Of a stretch of 64,000 nucleotides of DNA, positions 21,916 to 34,162 are shown one piece after another. Every line of letters starts with the position of its first letter. Positions within the stretch are counted from its first letter, which is position 1. Source of the stretch: Bromus sterilis (Eukaryota; Streptophyta; Magnoliopsida; Poales; Poaceae); contig OX465598.1 of NCBI GenBank assembly GCA_950022295.1, forward strand, positions 183,267,501 through 183,331,500, given 5' to 3'. Made by a program: the position numbers and the translations under genes. The notes beneath the pieces were generated by a model. That model was not told the DNA's origin and searched no databases. It was given only the letters and a program-made list of their open reading frames with translations.

Positions 21916-23511
21916 TGTAAGGCCCGATATGCGGTACTGTTCCAGATCTAGGTGTTTCCACCCAGATCCGGGGACGAAGCACATATCGATCCCACCGCGA
22001 CATATGACAAAGCCATATGCCGCGGATTTCCAACATGATATCACAACATTACAGATACAAGGATACAACATCTCATACAATCGGCATACAACTGCCTGAA
22101 TACAATACAACAGCGGAAGATATATGTCTGAGTACAGACCACAAACAGATGCCTAGTGGCAAAGAGAAAAACATCGATCCCATAACCACACGGGTCCAGG
22201 CCCTCCGCCGGGATCCGCCTAACTAGTCGTCGTCGAGTCTCCATGTGAAACGTCGATCACCATACATGTTGTCGATCAAGAACCCTGAAATGAGTTTGGG
22301 GGTAGTATCATGAGTACAGAGGTACTCAGCATCCAACTGTAGTGGTCATCTGACCCAGCAAGGACTTCATCACTCGTCATTCTAGGACAACTAGTAGTTT
22401 ACGGTAAGGAAGGGGTAAGTGGTGAGGTTGCTGCCGCACTAGCATTTATGAAGTGGCTAACGATCTAGAGAGTAAGATAAGGAGCCAAGCATTCGATGAG
22501 GAATCGCCTCCAACAAGTCTTGCTATCAACTACTTACGCAATCATAACACCTATCCTATCCTTGTCCTCCTCTTCGTATCCCGACGAAGAAGAAGAAGTC
22601 AAGGCACACACACACGTTGATCAAGTTAAATTAATATTATCTCAGTTGTGGTTGTCTATGAACAAGGAGTAGGTCTCAAGTCGTGCATAACCGTGGACAC
22701 GGCTTCTCGAAAAGATTTAACCCTGCAGGGGTGTACCAACTGCCCATTATGAGGCTCCGCACGCACGCCCATCTCTCTCAGTTGCTACCCATTATAGGCA
22801 AGCATTTTATGATTTAGTTCCAAGAGATCCGAAACGACAGGTCCCTCTAACTAACAACGAACAAATCCGGGTGGCCCCCGGTGAGTCGACATCCATCTCA
22901 GGAGCCGGCCGCGCTCTCGATCATGTCTCAACCATCTGTCGCAGGTTTGGATAGCTGGTTAATCACACATGGGAAACCGGGTCCTCAGCCGGACAAAGTG
23001 GGCCAGCAAGGGAACTATGTCCTCACTGGTCCAGGTTGGTTTGTAAACAACTGGCGGCCGACCAGCACACACACGGTTTCAAATGGTAAATCAGCTTGGG
23101 CCACCACAAGAAATGTTTGAAGCTAGGTAGGTAAGAAAAGGGGACCCCATAAAATCCCACACGCGGTTAGGCACGCTCAGTCTTAAAACCAATACCCGGA
23201 ACTCGGGTCCTAGGTGACTCGAATGGAACAAAGCGTCGGGGTGGGATAGCCTAGACCTTCCATCCTTCGTCGAATATAGTCAACATTATAATAATCAATA
23301 TCATCAACAACAATATAATAATGTGATATCCCAACCCAAAGAGTAACAGAGTAACATCGTAGCATCTTAAGAATGCATACTAAGCAGGGGCTGAGCAACG
23401 AGCAATAGTAACATAGCAATACAAGGTTTGCTGGGAGGGGACATGGTTGTATCGGTTTGAAAAAGGTTGTACACATGTGGTAGGATCAAACATCGAACCT
23501 AACCTATACTA
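21916..23511 (-). mobile_element. LTR-I, truncated LTR inside Gyp-D
   Basis: Starts tgtaaggcccg at 21916 in the middle of Gyp-D LTR sequence and ends abruptly in Gyp-D reverse transcriptase near 23511. On the minus strand it contains the landmarks ccctgcaggg and gtgtccacggtta found on the plus strand of 1-1988, so it is a related LTR in the opposite orientation, with its 3' end at 21916. Its other end and the rest of Gyp-D pol are missing. Frames such as 22881-23120 have no recognisable product. Confidence 0.6.
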
Positions 23512-24351
23512 GCATGTTCCGTTCAACTAGTCGAATAGATCCTCGATCTTGGGGAGCGGATACTTTTTGTTGATGGTCACTTCATTCAGCCTTCGGTATT
23601 CCACACACATGCGTATGGTACTGTCCCTCTTATCTACAAAAAGAACTGGCGAACCCTAGGGTGAAGCACTGGGTAGAATCAGTCCCTTCTGGAGCATATC
23701 GTTCAGCTATTTCTTACACTCAACCAGCTCTTCGGCATTCATCCTGTAGGGTCTCTAGGCTATTGGAGTTGTGCCAGGCGCTAACTCAATGATGAACTCG
23801 ATATCCCGATCAGGAGGCATACCGGGTAACTCCTCCGGAAAGACATCCATGAATTCACAAACTATGTGCACTTGCTCAAGTGATGGTGGAGAGACGCTCT
23901 TGTGACAAAAGGCTTGGTGTTCTGGTGGCTTGGCGACATACTCCACTTCAACTCCTTCATCACTAGTTAAGTTGACCAACTTCTTGGTGCAATCTATCTT
24001 CCTCTGATACTTCGACATCCAATTAATACCGAGTATCACATCTATCCCTTCAGTTCCCAACACAATTAGATCGGCTGGAAACACTACACCATGGATTTCC
24101 ACTGGAATCTTAGGGCAAGACAATGATGCCCTGGTTTTGGATCCAGGAATTTGCACTATCATGGGCTTCCTCATCTTCCTGGGTTCCATCTTACTTTTTC
24201 GCACAAAGGGTTTCGTCACAAACGAATGGGATGCACCAGAATCAAACAAAACTCTTGCAGGAACCGAGTTAACAAGAAATGTTCCAAGAACAACATCCGG
24301 AGCTTCTATGGCTTCCTCAACATTCACATGGTTCAGACGACCATTGGTGGC
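23512..24351 (-). pseudogene. Gyp-D protease and start of reverse transcriptase
   Basis: The minus strand from 24346 carries the retropepsin loop VLFDSGASHSF (catalytic Asp codon 24241-24243) and a GIDVILGINWM second motif. A linker follows with PPDRDIEFIIELAPGT, the usual entry to Gypsy reverse transcriptase. The frame is interrupted near 23755. Reverse transcriptase sequence remains legible to about 23512 (an RDSTIRMCVEYRRLNEVT-type block and KYPLPKIEDLFD), then stops. The YxDD catalytic region, RNase H and integrase are absent. The right edge is the Gyp-B target duplication gtggc; the preceding gag lies at 49216-50217. Confidence 0.8.
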
Positions 24352-25119
24352 TAATGACCCTCAACTGTAGGGGATCGAGATAGTCTTCGTTGGCAAGATA
24401 ACCCAATTCAATGATTCAACAGAAGGGGAACCAAAGAATATTAATAAGCTTTAACAGTTGAGTTGTAAATTCAACCGCACCTGAAATATACTTCCTTGCA
24501 ACAAAATATTAATAGCAATGGTGATATGATACTGGTAGTGGCGCAGCGAAAGAAAAACAACAAAAGCAAACTACTAGTAACCAGCAGGATTAAAACACTG
24601 TAGGCCAGGGAGATTGATGGTTGGGCGCTTCTTGGATGAGAGTGAACATGTAATAGATTTTAACACGGGGCAAGGCACACAGAAAAGCAAGGATCATCAA
24701 GGAAAATATCAAACATTAGGCATGGATCCTGTAGGTAGTTGTGTGTGCTTGCAATAAGAACTTGCACAAACATCTTTTGTCCTACCATCCCGCGACGAAC
24801 GGGGACAAAAGGAACATATGGAGATTAAGGTGCTCCTGTCAAAAAGCACCGGAACAAAGCATTAAACTCAATGGATACATGAAATCCTCAAATTATAGTC
24901 CATCCCCTTTGGTGTCCCAAGCTGTCACCTTTGGGATCGCCAGTTCCGGACCATAATACGTGCATACAACTCATAGATAGGATCAAGGACATAGATATAC
25001 TGATGAAAACACAAGTGGTTCAGATATGAAAATATGGCACTCGAGCCCAAAGTGACAAGCATTAAGAGGAACAAGTTGTAGCAAAGATGATAAACACCAA
25101 AGTAGATGATAGGAAACAT
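24352..25119 (-). mobile_element. Gyp-B 3' LTR, first part
   Basis: Parallel to 47827-48594 of the 5' LTR, with the same ggggatcgagatagtcttcg start and the same agagcaccggaac-type central region. Interrupted after aacat (25115-25119) by Cop-1; continues at 40854. Confidence 0.85.
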
Positions 25120-25725
25120 TGTTGGAGATATTCCCTAGAGGCAATCATGTTATGATGTTATTTCCTTATGTATTCATCAGTTATTTGTATTGTCCTTAGA
25201 ACATCATCACGTGAACCTATAGGGTCGCGCACTTAAGGGGAAAGTAGCCCATTCGGATGTGCTCCGAATGGATTATGGATGGAGGGTCCGGATTGCCTCA
25301 AGGGTTGAGGCCATTCCACGGGCGCCTATATAAAAGCTAGGGCGAACCCCGAAGCGGTAGAGGACAGACCACAACCCTAGCCGCCACTCCACCTCCAGGC
25401 CGAGCCGCCGGACCTAGCGGTCCGCCGCCCGGCGCTCCTCCTTGTACGTGCGCATCCCTTGGAGGCGCTGCACCTGCAGTGCTTGGACGAACTGTTCGCG
25501 AGATCGGATCGCGGGACTCCGTTCGTGGGATCGGTACGAGGGATCGGTTCGAGGGATTCGAGGAGCAGCCGCCGACGCGCATCGCCAACTCTCCTTCCGC
25601 TGCCGTGACTGCGCGTCTAGTGGTAAACCCTAATCACGTAGTTCATCTCCAGTAGCAGTGATCTTTGTTATGCGCGGTAGAAAATTTTGATTTAGCGCTA
25701 GCGTAGCGTACCGTGTGCCCCAACA
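25120..25725 (+). mobile_element. Cop-1 5' LTR (internally deleted)
   Basis: TGTTGGAGATA to GCCCCAACA, 606 bp, against 1347 bp for the 3' LTR. The copies match up to gaacatcat (near 25208) and again from acgtgaacc; about 741 bp corresponding to 39590-40331 is missing. TATA box ctatataaaag at 25326-25336. Confidence 0.9.
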
Positions 25726-25726
25726 G

Positions 25727-25740
25727 TGGTATCAGAGCCT
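25727..25740 (+). promoter_or_regulatory. Primer-binding site (initiator tRNA-Met), Cop-1
   Basis: tggtatcagagcct, the standard Copia site, one base after the LTR. Confidence 0.9.
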
Positions 25741-27075
25741 CTGCTATTTGGTGGTGAATTCGTGATGGATTTGCATATAGAGATGTGTAGATCAGATCGG
25801 TTTTGCATGTATGTTTGAGGTTCTTGATTTCATGATATGTCCCGAGGCGCGAGCTACTTAGGTCGTTCCACAACTTATCCCTAGAGGTCGGTTATCCGCC
25901 ATTGGGATCGAAAGTGTGGCGTAAACCCTATTGTGGCATGCGGATATCACTAGGTGATTGATCCGGGACACGGATCAGGACACGGCGTAGATATGATCTC
26001 CGCTATCCAGAAATCTGTGGGCAGCTTCGGTTCAGAGGCCATATCTTGGTCATATGAACTCCGATTGAGCTCCGTGACCTACCAAACGATGCAGAATGAA
26101 AAGATTTGCAAAACAACGACTAGTTAATTAGGCGATTTTTCGCAGACCTAATTTGACTAGTGCTAATAGAGGTTTAGACGGCGGTAGAACGTCTAACTTG
26201 GTTTTGCAGGGTATGAATGTCATTTGGTATAGCCCATTGTGTATGTTATTATTCATGGCATGCGTGTCACGGTTTTGACAACCGATTAGAGCCATATGGT
26301 TGTTTCATTATTGTATTAATGACCTGCGTGTCAACTTGTGGAGCCATGTAATGTAATTTACTTTCACAGCTATTTTTTGTAATAGCGTAGTAACTTATGT
26401 AACACTTGGCGGTTGACACCATGGCGTGGCGATGGAGATCACCATGAGGACAACCGTACATGGAGATGGAGATCGCCATGGGAGGTTCGCGCACGTGGAG
26501 ACGGAGATCACCATGCGCTATGATAAAGGGGCTATACCATATCACTTGTATAAACTGCCTGTGAAAGTTTATCCCTTTATGCATCCTTCTTTGACATGGT
26601 AGATGTTTTAAGTAGGATGATCCCTCAAAGAATGTCAAGTAAAATTTGCCTCCCCAATTGCTGCACATAACATGTCATGTATGTTTAGTAGGCTTATAAA
26701 ATTAGGGTGCTGCTAGATCTCCTTGGCGTGATGGGTTTGTGTTGGACACTTACACGCATAGCACTTGGTTAACTTGTCGAGGCTATCAAAACAGTTTTGG
26801 GCTTCGGGGCATAGGTGTTGGTGTGTATGTGATGCGCATCAACAAACAGGAGTCGTATGGTTGATGTGATTAGCAAGGAGTTGCTTACCGGTAGGTCGAG
26901 TTGGCTAGCAGTGATGCAAAAGCTCACTACTCAATTCGCCCCATCGGATCCTGAATCACTTAGTGTCAACTAGAGGGATGTTGAACTTAGTGGGAGTAAT
27001 TTTATTAAAGCGTTTAATATGAATTGCTCTTCATGAATACATGTCTTAGTATTTTGCATTTTATGTTGTAGATCA
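25741..27075 (+). mobile_element. Cop-1 untranslated leader
   Basis: About 1.3 kb between primer site and gag, without a coding frame. It contains three imperfect copies of a ggagatggagatcaccatg-type unit between 26425 and 26515. Such leaders usually hold packaging and dimerisation signals. Confidence 0.6.
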
Positions 27076-27900
27076 ATGGCACCACCTGCTCCAGTTACCA
27101 ATTTTGCGTTGAAATCCATCCTTGAGAAAGATAAACTGAATGGAACAAACTTTACCACCTGGTATAGAAATCTAAGAATTGTTCTCAAGCATGATAAAAA
27201 GGAAAATGTTCTAGAGGAACCGCTTCCAGAGGAACCGGCTGATAATGCTACCGCTGCTGCTAAGAATGCCTATCAAAAACTCAAGGATGGGTCTACTGAG
27301 ATCAGCTGCCTCATGCTGGCTTCTATGGAGCCCGAGCTGCAATAGCAGTTCGAAGACATTAGGGCTTTCGATATGATCGAGAGTCTTAAGGGCATGTTTC
27401 AGGTTTAGGCTAGGACCGAAAGGTTCAACGTCTGGCGATCCCTGATGGATAGGAAGATGAAAGAGGGTGATCCACTAAGCCCGCATGTCATCAAAATGAT
27501 GGGATACATGCAAGCTTTGGATCGTCTTGGGCATCCGTTGACTCCTGAGTCAGCTACAGATACAATTTTGGGTTCTCTTACGCCAAGCTATAACTCATTC
27601 ATTACGAACTTTCATATGCATGGCATGGAAAAGAAGCCCACTGAATTGCATGGTATGCTTAAGATAGCAAAGCAGGACATTAAGAAGGGCACACATCAAG
27701 TGTTGATGGTGTAGAACACGGCCAAGTTCAAGAAGTCATGGACCAAGAAGAAGGCTAACGCAAAGGGAAAGGACAAGGATGTGATCCCGACTCCACCCCG
27801 GCGCCTAATCCTGGACCTGACGCGGAGACCATTTGCTTCTATTGCAAGGAGAATGGTCACTGGAAGAGGAACTGCAACAAGTGGCTCGCCAGCAAGGGCA
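27076..27900 (+). pseudogene. Cop-1 gag
   Basis: Starts MAPPAPVTNFALKSILEKDK with the LNGTNFTTWYRNLRIVL block typical of Copia gag (UBN2-type). It has three in-frame TAG codons (27343, 27406, 27712) and a frameshift before the zinc knuckle. The knuckle itself (CFYCKENGHWKRNC, C-x2-C-x4-H-x4-C) is intact at 27834-27875 but in another frame. The knuckle frame is in register with the protease at 27993. Gag would form the particle and bind element RNA; this copy cannot. Confidence 0.9.
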
Positions 27901-27938
27901 AGAGCAGTGGGAGAACGTCTTCTATAGGTACACTTGTT

Positions 27939-30438
27939 GTGTATGTTATATACATTTATCTTGCGGATATTTCTAATAGTTCTTGGGTATATGATACCGG
28001 ATCGGTTGTTCACATTTGCAACTCGATGCAGGGACTAAAAAGAAGTAGAGATGTCGCAAGAGGAGAAGTTGACATTCGCTTCGGGAATAAAGCAAGAGTT
28101 GCTGCATTAGCCGTCGGCACCATGCAACTTAATTTACCTTCTGGATTTGTAATGGAGCTTGATAATTGTTATTATGTTCCATCGTTAAGTCGAAACATTA
28201 TTTCTGCCTCATGTTTGACGAGACAAGGTTATGAATTCATTATTAAGGACAATGGTTGTTCTATATATTTGAATAGGATGTTTTATGGCTTGGCGCCCGT
28301 TGTGAACGGGTTATTCATTTTGAATCTTGAAGGTGAATCTGTATATAATATAAATGCCAAGAGGCTTAGACCTAACGACCTGAATACAACTTACTTTTGG
28401 CACTGTCGGCTTGGTCATATTAGTGAAAAGCGCATGAAGAAGCTCCATGATGATGGGCTTTTAAATTCGTTTGATTTTGAATCATTCGAGACATGCGAAT
28501 CGTGCCTACTCGGCAAGATGACCAAGACAGCTTTTGCACAGAGTTGCGAGAGGGCATCCGACTTGTTGGAACTCATACATACTGATGTGTGTGGACCAAT
28601 GAGCACGACTGCTAGAGGTGGTTACCAGTACTTCGTGACTTTCACCGACGACTTGAGAAGATATGGATATATCTACTTGATGAGGCACAAGTCGGAAACC
28701 TTTGAAAAGTTCAAGGAGTTTCAGAATGAAGTAGAGAATCAACTCGGCAAGAAGGTCAAACTTCTACGATCAGATCGTGGAGGTGAATATCTGAGTCAAG
28801 AGTTTGATGATCATCTCAAGAGTCGTGGAATAGTTCCACAACTCACTCCTCCTGGAACGCCTCAAAGAAATGGTGTATCGGAACGTAGGAAAGGCACCTT
28901 GTTGGACATGGTTCGATCGATGATGAGTCAGTCCGATCTACCGTTGTCATTTTGGGGTCATGCTCTAGAAATTGCAGCTTTCACACTAAACAGAGTACCA
29001 TCTAAATCCGTAGATAAGACACCATATGAGATATGGACTGGGAAGCATCACAGTTTGTCTTCTCTAAATATTTGGGGTTGTGAAGCTTTTGTCAAGTGAC
29101 TTCAGTCGGACAAGCTCGCACCCAAATCGGATAAGTGCATATTCGTGGGATATCCAAGGGAAACCTTAGGGTATTACTTCTACAACCGACAAGAGGGAAA
29201 AGTGTTTGTCGCTCGACATGGTACCTTCCTTGAGAAAGAGTTTCTCAATAGGAAGGCTAGTGGGAGGACGGTGCAACTCGAAGAGGTTCGAGATAAACCA
29301 CTCGGGGAATACACGGGAAGTGATGCCATTATGGCAGAGCCAGTCAGTGAACCCTTGGTTGAAGTAGCACCCGCACCACGAAGGTCAGAAATGTTGCGTA
29401 ATGCAAGCAATGTATTGTTGTTGGACAACGATGAGCCTTTGACATATGCGGAAGCGATGGTGGATCCAGATTCCGAGTTATGGCTTGAGGCCATGAGATC
29501 CAAGTTAAAGTCCATGGATGACAATCAAGTTTGGAACTTTGTTTATCTGCCAAATGGTGCAAGAACCATTGAGTGCAAATGGATCTTTAAGAAGAAGACT
29601 GATATGGATGGAAATGTTCAAATCCATAAAGCTCGACTTGTCGCGAAGGGGTTTCGACAAGTTCAAGGAATTGACTACAACGATACCTTCTCGCCTGTAG
29701 CGATGCTTAAATCTGTTCGGATTATTCTAGCTATAGATGCCTATTTCGATTATGAGATATGGCAGATGGATGTCAAAACAGCTTTCCTTAATGGAAATCT
29801 AGAAGAGGACGTGTATATGATACAGCCCGAGGGTTTTGTCGATCCAGAGAATGCTAGTAAGGTATGCAAACTTCAGAAATCCATTTATGGATTGAAGCAA
29901 GCATCTCGGAGTTGGAATATTCGTTTTAAAGAGGTTGTCAAATCGTTTGGCTTCATCGAGAACGAAAAGGAACCTTGTGTGTTCAAGAAGTTTAGTGGGA
30001 GCTCAATCGTATTTCTAATCTTATATGTGGATGACATATTACTGATTGGGAATGACATTCCAATGCTTGAAGCTGTCAAGGACTCATTGAAAAATAGTTT
30101 TGACATGAAGGACTTGGGAGAAGCAGCTTACATTTTGGGAATCAAGATCTATAGAGATAGATCAAGGAGGCTTATTGGATTAAGCCAGTGTACGTATATT
30201 GACAAGGTGTTGAAAAGGTTCAACATGCATGAGGCTACGAAAGGGTTCTTGCCTGTGTCACATGGCATTCATCTAAGCAAGACTCAGGGTCCATCGACTC
30301 CTTATGAGCAAAGACGCATGGATAAGATTATGTATGCTTCGGCCATCGGGCCTATCATGTATGCTATGGTATGTACCCGTCCAAATGTTTCCTATGCTCT
30401 AAATGCTACGAGCAGATACCAGGCTAATCCATGCGAGA
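27939..30438 (+). pseudogene. Cop-1 pol, first part: protease, integrase, reverse transcriptase
   Basis: Order as in Ty1/Copia. The protease loop is YDTGSVVH (Asp at 27993-27995). A pre-integrase block HCRLGHISEKRMKKL follows. The integrase catalytic triad is Asp 28584, Asp 28773 and Glu 28881, a D-35-E spacing. After a TGA at 29097-29099 comes reverse transcriptase, with WKFIFK-like entry sequence, TAFLNG and the catalytic YVDD at 30024-30035. The frame is cut at 30438 by Cop-2 just before RNase H and resumes at 38924. Confidence 0.9.
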
Positions 30439-32074
30439 TGAAGGGAATATGCCCGAGAGGCAATAATAAAGTGTTTATTATATTATTCCTTGTTTATGAT
30501 AAACGTTTATTTCTCATGCTAGAATTGTATTAACCGGAAACGTTGATACATGTGTGTTTAATAAACAAACAATGGTTCCTAGTAAAGCCTCTCTTTTAAC
30601 TAGCTCGTCGATTAACAGATGATCAAGGTTTCCTGATCATGAACATTGGATGTTGTTAATAACGGGATCATATCATTAGGAGAATGATGTGATGAATATA
30701 TACCCAAACTAAGTATAACAATACGATCAAGTCATTTAGTTTATATTGTTATATCTTGCATTCGAAGTAATCTTGTTCCTTAGACCATGAGATCATGTCA
30801 ATCACTAATACCGAAAGAATACTTTAATGACATCAAACGTCACACCGTAACAGGGTGACTATAAAGGTGGTGTTAGGTATTCGGAAAGTATTAGTTGAGG
30901 CTCATGGATCAAGAATGGGATTTGTCCATCCAAAATGACGGAGAGATATACTCTGGGCCCTCTCGGTGATATCACATTGACACCGCTTGCAAGCACGTGA
31001 CTAGGTCACAAGAATGTCATATCACAGAATGAGTAAAAGAGTACTTGTCAGAAACGAGATCGAACAAGGTATGGTTGATACCGATGATCGGATCTCGGAA
31101 AAGTAAAATATCGCGAGACAAAGGTAATTAGTTACGACGTTGATGGTTCACACGATCACAAGATTCATTGTTGAATATATAGGAGTCATCACGGATCTCC
31201 AGATCCCACTTTTGATTATTGATCGGAGAGGTGTCTCAATCATGTCTGTATTATTCGCGAACCGTAGGGTGACACACTTAAGGTTTGATGATGCATTTTG
31301 AGAGGATAAGAAATATTGAAGAATGTTTTGGACAGCACCGAAATTGTTTCGGGTAAAATTGAAATAGTTCAAGGGGTTTTTTTTCGGATGGTTGTTAATA
31401 GAATTAACAAATGATTCGAGGTGCAATGTGCAAATGTTTGTTAATAGGATTAACAAATATTAAATAAAGAAATAGAAATGTTTTATTTATTTATTAAAGA
31501 AAACCTTTGAATTTTCCAAGTGGACAATTAAGGGAGCATGGGTGGGTGTGAGTGTGGCTTCCACTCACATCAAGAGGGGCAGAGGTGGAGGCACCATGAG
31601 TTGGTCGCCCCCCTCTTGGGCTGCCCACTCCTCCCCTATAAAAGGAGGGTGAGGGCTTCCCCTCCCAAGAGACTTGCCTCACCTCCCTTCCTCTCCACCC
31701 GCTGCTCCATACCATGGTCTTGCGCTTGGCGAAGCCCTGACCGTGGGATTCTTCACCGCATCACGTTGTTGTGCTGCTGGATTTCTGGGGATCCTCTACT
31801 TCCGCTGCCCCGCTGGATCGAGGGAACGGAGGTCGTCATCAAGCTGTACGTGTGGCCGAGCACGGAGACGCTCAGCGTACATCATCGCGATCTTGAGATC
31901 GGCAAGTGAACCACTACATCATCCACGAGATTTTATCTCGTAACGTTTTAAGTCTTCGAGGGTGAGTTCTTCGATGACATCCTACTCGTTGCTTACATCT
32001 CCTAGATTAGATCTTGGCTTGTTGGTTGTTTATGCGTAGGAATTTTTTTTGTTTTCCTTGCTACGAACCCTTCA
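30439..32074 (+). mobile_element. Cop-2 5' LTR
   Basis: 1636 bp from TGAAGGGAATATG to CGAACCCTTCA. TATA box ctataaaagg at 31636-31645, preceded by CT-rich sequence; the transcript would start shortly after. Confidence 0.95.
31636..31645 (+). promoter_or_regulatory. TATA box, Cop-2 5' LTR
   Basis: ctataaaagg, repeated at 38484-38493 in the 3' LTR. Confidence 0.7.
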
Positions 32075-32075
32075 G

Positions 32076-32088
32076 TGGTATCAGAGCC
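32076..32088 (+). promoter_or_regulatory. Primer-binding site (initiator tRNA-Met), Cop-2
   Basis: tggtatcagagcc one base after the LTR, identical to Cop-1. Confidence 0.9.
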
Positions 32089-33269
32089 TCGTCTATGCGT
32101 AGATGGTTTGTACGAGTAGAACACATATGGATGTGGGCGTTGATGATCATGGTTTTGCCTCCTTTTGTATTTTGGATCCTAGTGGCATAGTGGGATGAAC
32201 CGTCCTGGACTAACCTTACATGTCCGCGTACATGAGACTTGTTCCACGACTGACATGCAACTTGTATTGCATAAGTGGCTGGCAGGTGTCTGTCTCTCTC
32301 ACTATAGTTAGGACCTAATCTACAACGGGTTGTTAAAAATATGTTTTATCAACGTTGTGGTTTATGTTCATAGGTATGAACGGTTCTATCTTCGTAAGCC
32401 CAAGCCACGTAAAATATGCAAAAATAAATTAGAGACGTCTAACTTGTTTTTGCAGGGCATGTGATGTGATATGGTCAATGTTACAAATTTGATGTATGAG
32501 ATGATCCATTTTGTAAGTTATTGACATACCGGCAGGAGCCATATGGTTGTCTTATTATTTATGGCCTGCGTGCTGTATATCATATCCATGTGATATGTTG
32601 TAATTTGATGGACAATCAAGATGGAGGTGCCATGGACCTTGGTGCCACGCCGGTGGGATGATGAAGATCATACCATGATGCACAAGATGGAGATCAAGTT
32701 CAAGAAGGACCATATCATATCACATTATCCATGCATGTGATGTTAATCCTTTTATGCATCTTATTTTGCTTAGACCGCGACGGTAGCATTATAAGATGAT
32801 CCCTCTCAATTAATATCAAGATAATAATGTGTTCTTCCTTAGTATGCACCGTTAAGAAAGTTCGTCGTTTCGAGACACCACGTGATGATCGGGTGTGATA
32901 GACTCTACGTTCGCATACAACGGGTGTTTTCAAGCCTAGCATGTACAGACATGGCCTTGAAACACACGCAATACAATGGTTCTACTTGGCGAGCCTAGCA
33001 TGTACAGACATGGCCTCGGAACACGAACCGAAAGGTAAAGCATAAGTCATATGGATGATATGATGAACATGTCGATGTTCACCTTTGCAGCTACATCATC
33101 TCATGTGATGATCGGTTTTGGTGTAGTGAATTTGGTTTGTGTAATCACCAAAACGACTAAGAGGGATGTTGTTTTTGAGTGGGAGTTCATGGGATAATTT
33201 TTTGAATTAACTTGAACTTAATTTATCATAAACTTAGTTTAAATAGTCTTTGCAAATATGTTGTAGATC
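32089..33269 (+). mobile_element. Cop-2 untranslated leader
   Basis: About 1.2 kb without a coding frame. A 25-bp unit starting agcctagcatgtacagacat occurs twice, at 32933-32957 and 32992-33016. A related but diverged leader is present in Cop-1. Confidence 0.65.
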
Positions 33270-34097
33270 ATGGCTGCACCTACCTTCAATTTCAGTATGT
33301 TCATGGAGAAAGAAAAGCTAGCGAACAATGGTAGCAACTTTACCAACTGGGCACTTAACCTGAGGATTCTCCTCACCGCTTGCAAGAAGCTCTATGTGCT
33401 TGATGCACCGCTAGGTGACCAGCCCGTTGATGATGCTTCTGATGAAGATAAAAATGTTTATCTGACTCAAAAAGAAGACCACAATATAGTTCATTGCGGC
33501 ATCCTTTATGGATTAGAACCAGAGCTGCGAAAACGTTTCAAGAACAGCACTGCTTATGCTACAATGGGAGAATTGAAAATGATTTTCGATACCCATGCTG
33601 CAGTTGAGAGTTATGATGCTTCAGAAAAGTTCTTTAGCTGCATGATGGAAGAGAACAGCTCCGTCAGTGAGCACGTACTCAAAATGTCTGCGTACGCTGA
33701 TAAGCTCATAGCCTTGGGAATAACGATTCCCAATGAGCTAGCGATACATCGTGTTCTTCAATATCTGCCACCTAGTTACAAGAACTTTGTGATGAACTAT
33801 AATATGCAAGGCATGAATAAGTCTCTTCCTGAGCTTCTCTCGATGCTTAAAACTGCTGAAGTGGAGATCAAGAAAGAGCATCAAGTGTTGATGATCAATA
33901 AGACCACTAGTTTCAAGAAAGGCAAGAAAGGCAAGCCAAAGGGCAACTTCAAGAAGGTTGGCAAGTCTGTTTCTACACCTGAGAAGAAAACCAAGAATGG
34001 TCCTAAGCCTGAGACTGAGTGCTTCTATTGCAAGGGCACTGGCCACTGGAAGCGAACTGCCCCAAATATCTGGCAGATAAGAAGGCCGGCAAAGTGA
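33270..34097 (+). CDS. Cop-2 gag, frameshifted in the zinc knuckle
   Basis: A 275-codon frame starting MAAPTFNFSMFMEKEKLANN. A Copia gag core (NFTNWALNLRILL near residues 25-40; YDASEKFFSCMMEENSSVSE in the middle) is followed by a Lys-rich region. The knuckle starts CFYCKGTGHWKR (Cys 251, Cys 254, His 259), but one base is missing just after it, so the last Cys is lost and the frame ends early. Gag would assemble the particle and bind RNA; most of the protein can still be made. Translation initiates at the first ATG after the leader, within agatcatggct. Confidence 0.9.
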   Translation: MAAPTFNFSMFMEKEKLANNGSNFTNWALNLRILLTACKKLYVLDAPLGDQPVDDASDEDKNVYLTQKEDHNIVHCGILYGLEPELRKRFKNSTAYATMGELKMIFDTHAAVESYDASEKFFSCMMEENSSVSEHVLKMSAYADKLIALGITIPNELAIHRVLQYLPPSYKNFVMNYNMQGMNKSLPELLSMLKTAEVEIKKEHQVLMINKTTSFKKGKKGKPKGNFKKVGKSVSTPEKKTKNGPKPETECFYCKGTGHWKRTAPNIWQIRRPAK

Positions 34098-34162
34098 ACA
34101 AAGGTATATGTGATATACATGTTATTGATGTGTACCTTACTAGTACTCACAGTAGCGCCTAG

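Noticed and set aside
28415..29562. Minus-strand frames within Cop-1 pol
   Set aside because: Antisense shadows of integrase and reverse transcriptase coding sequence.
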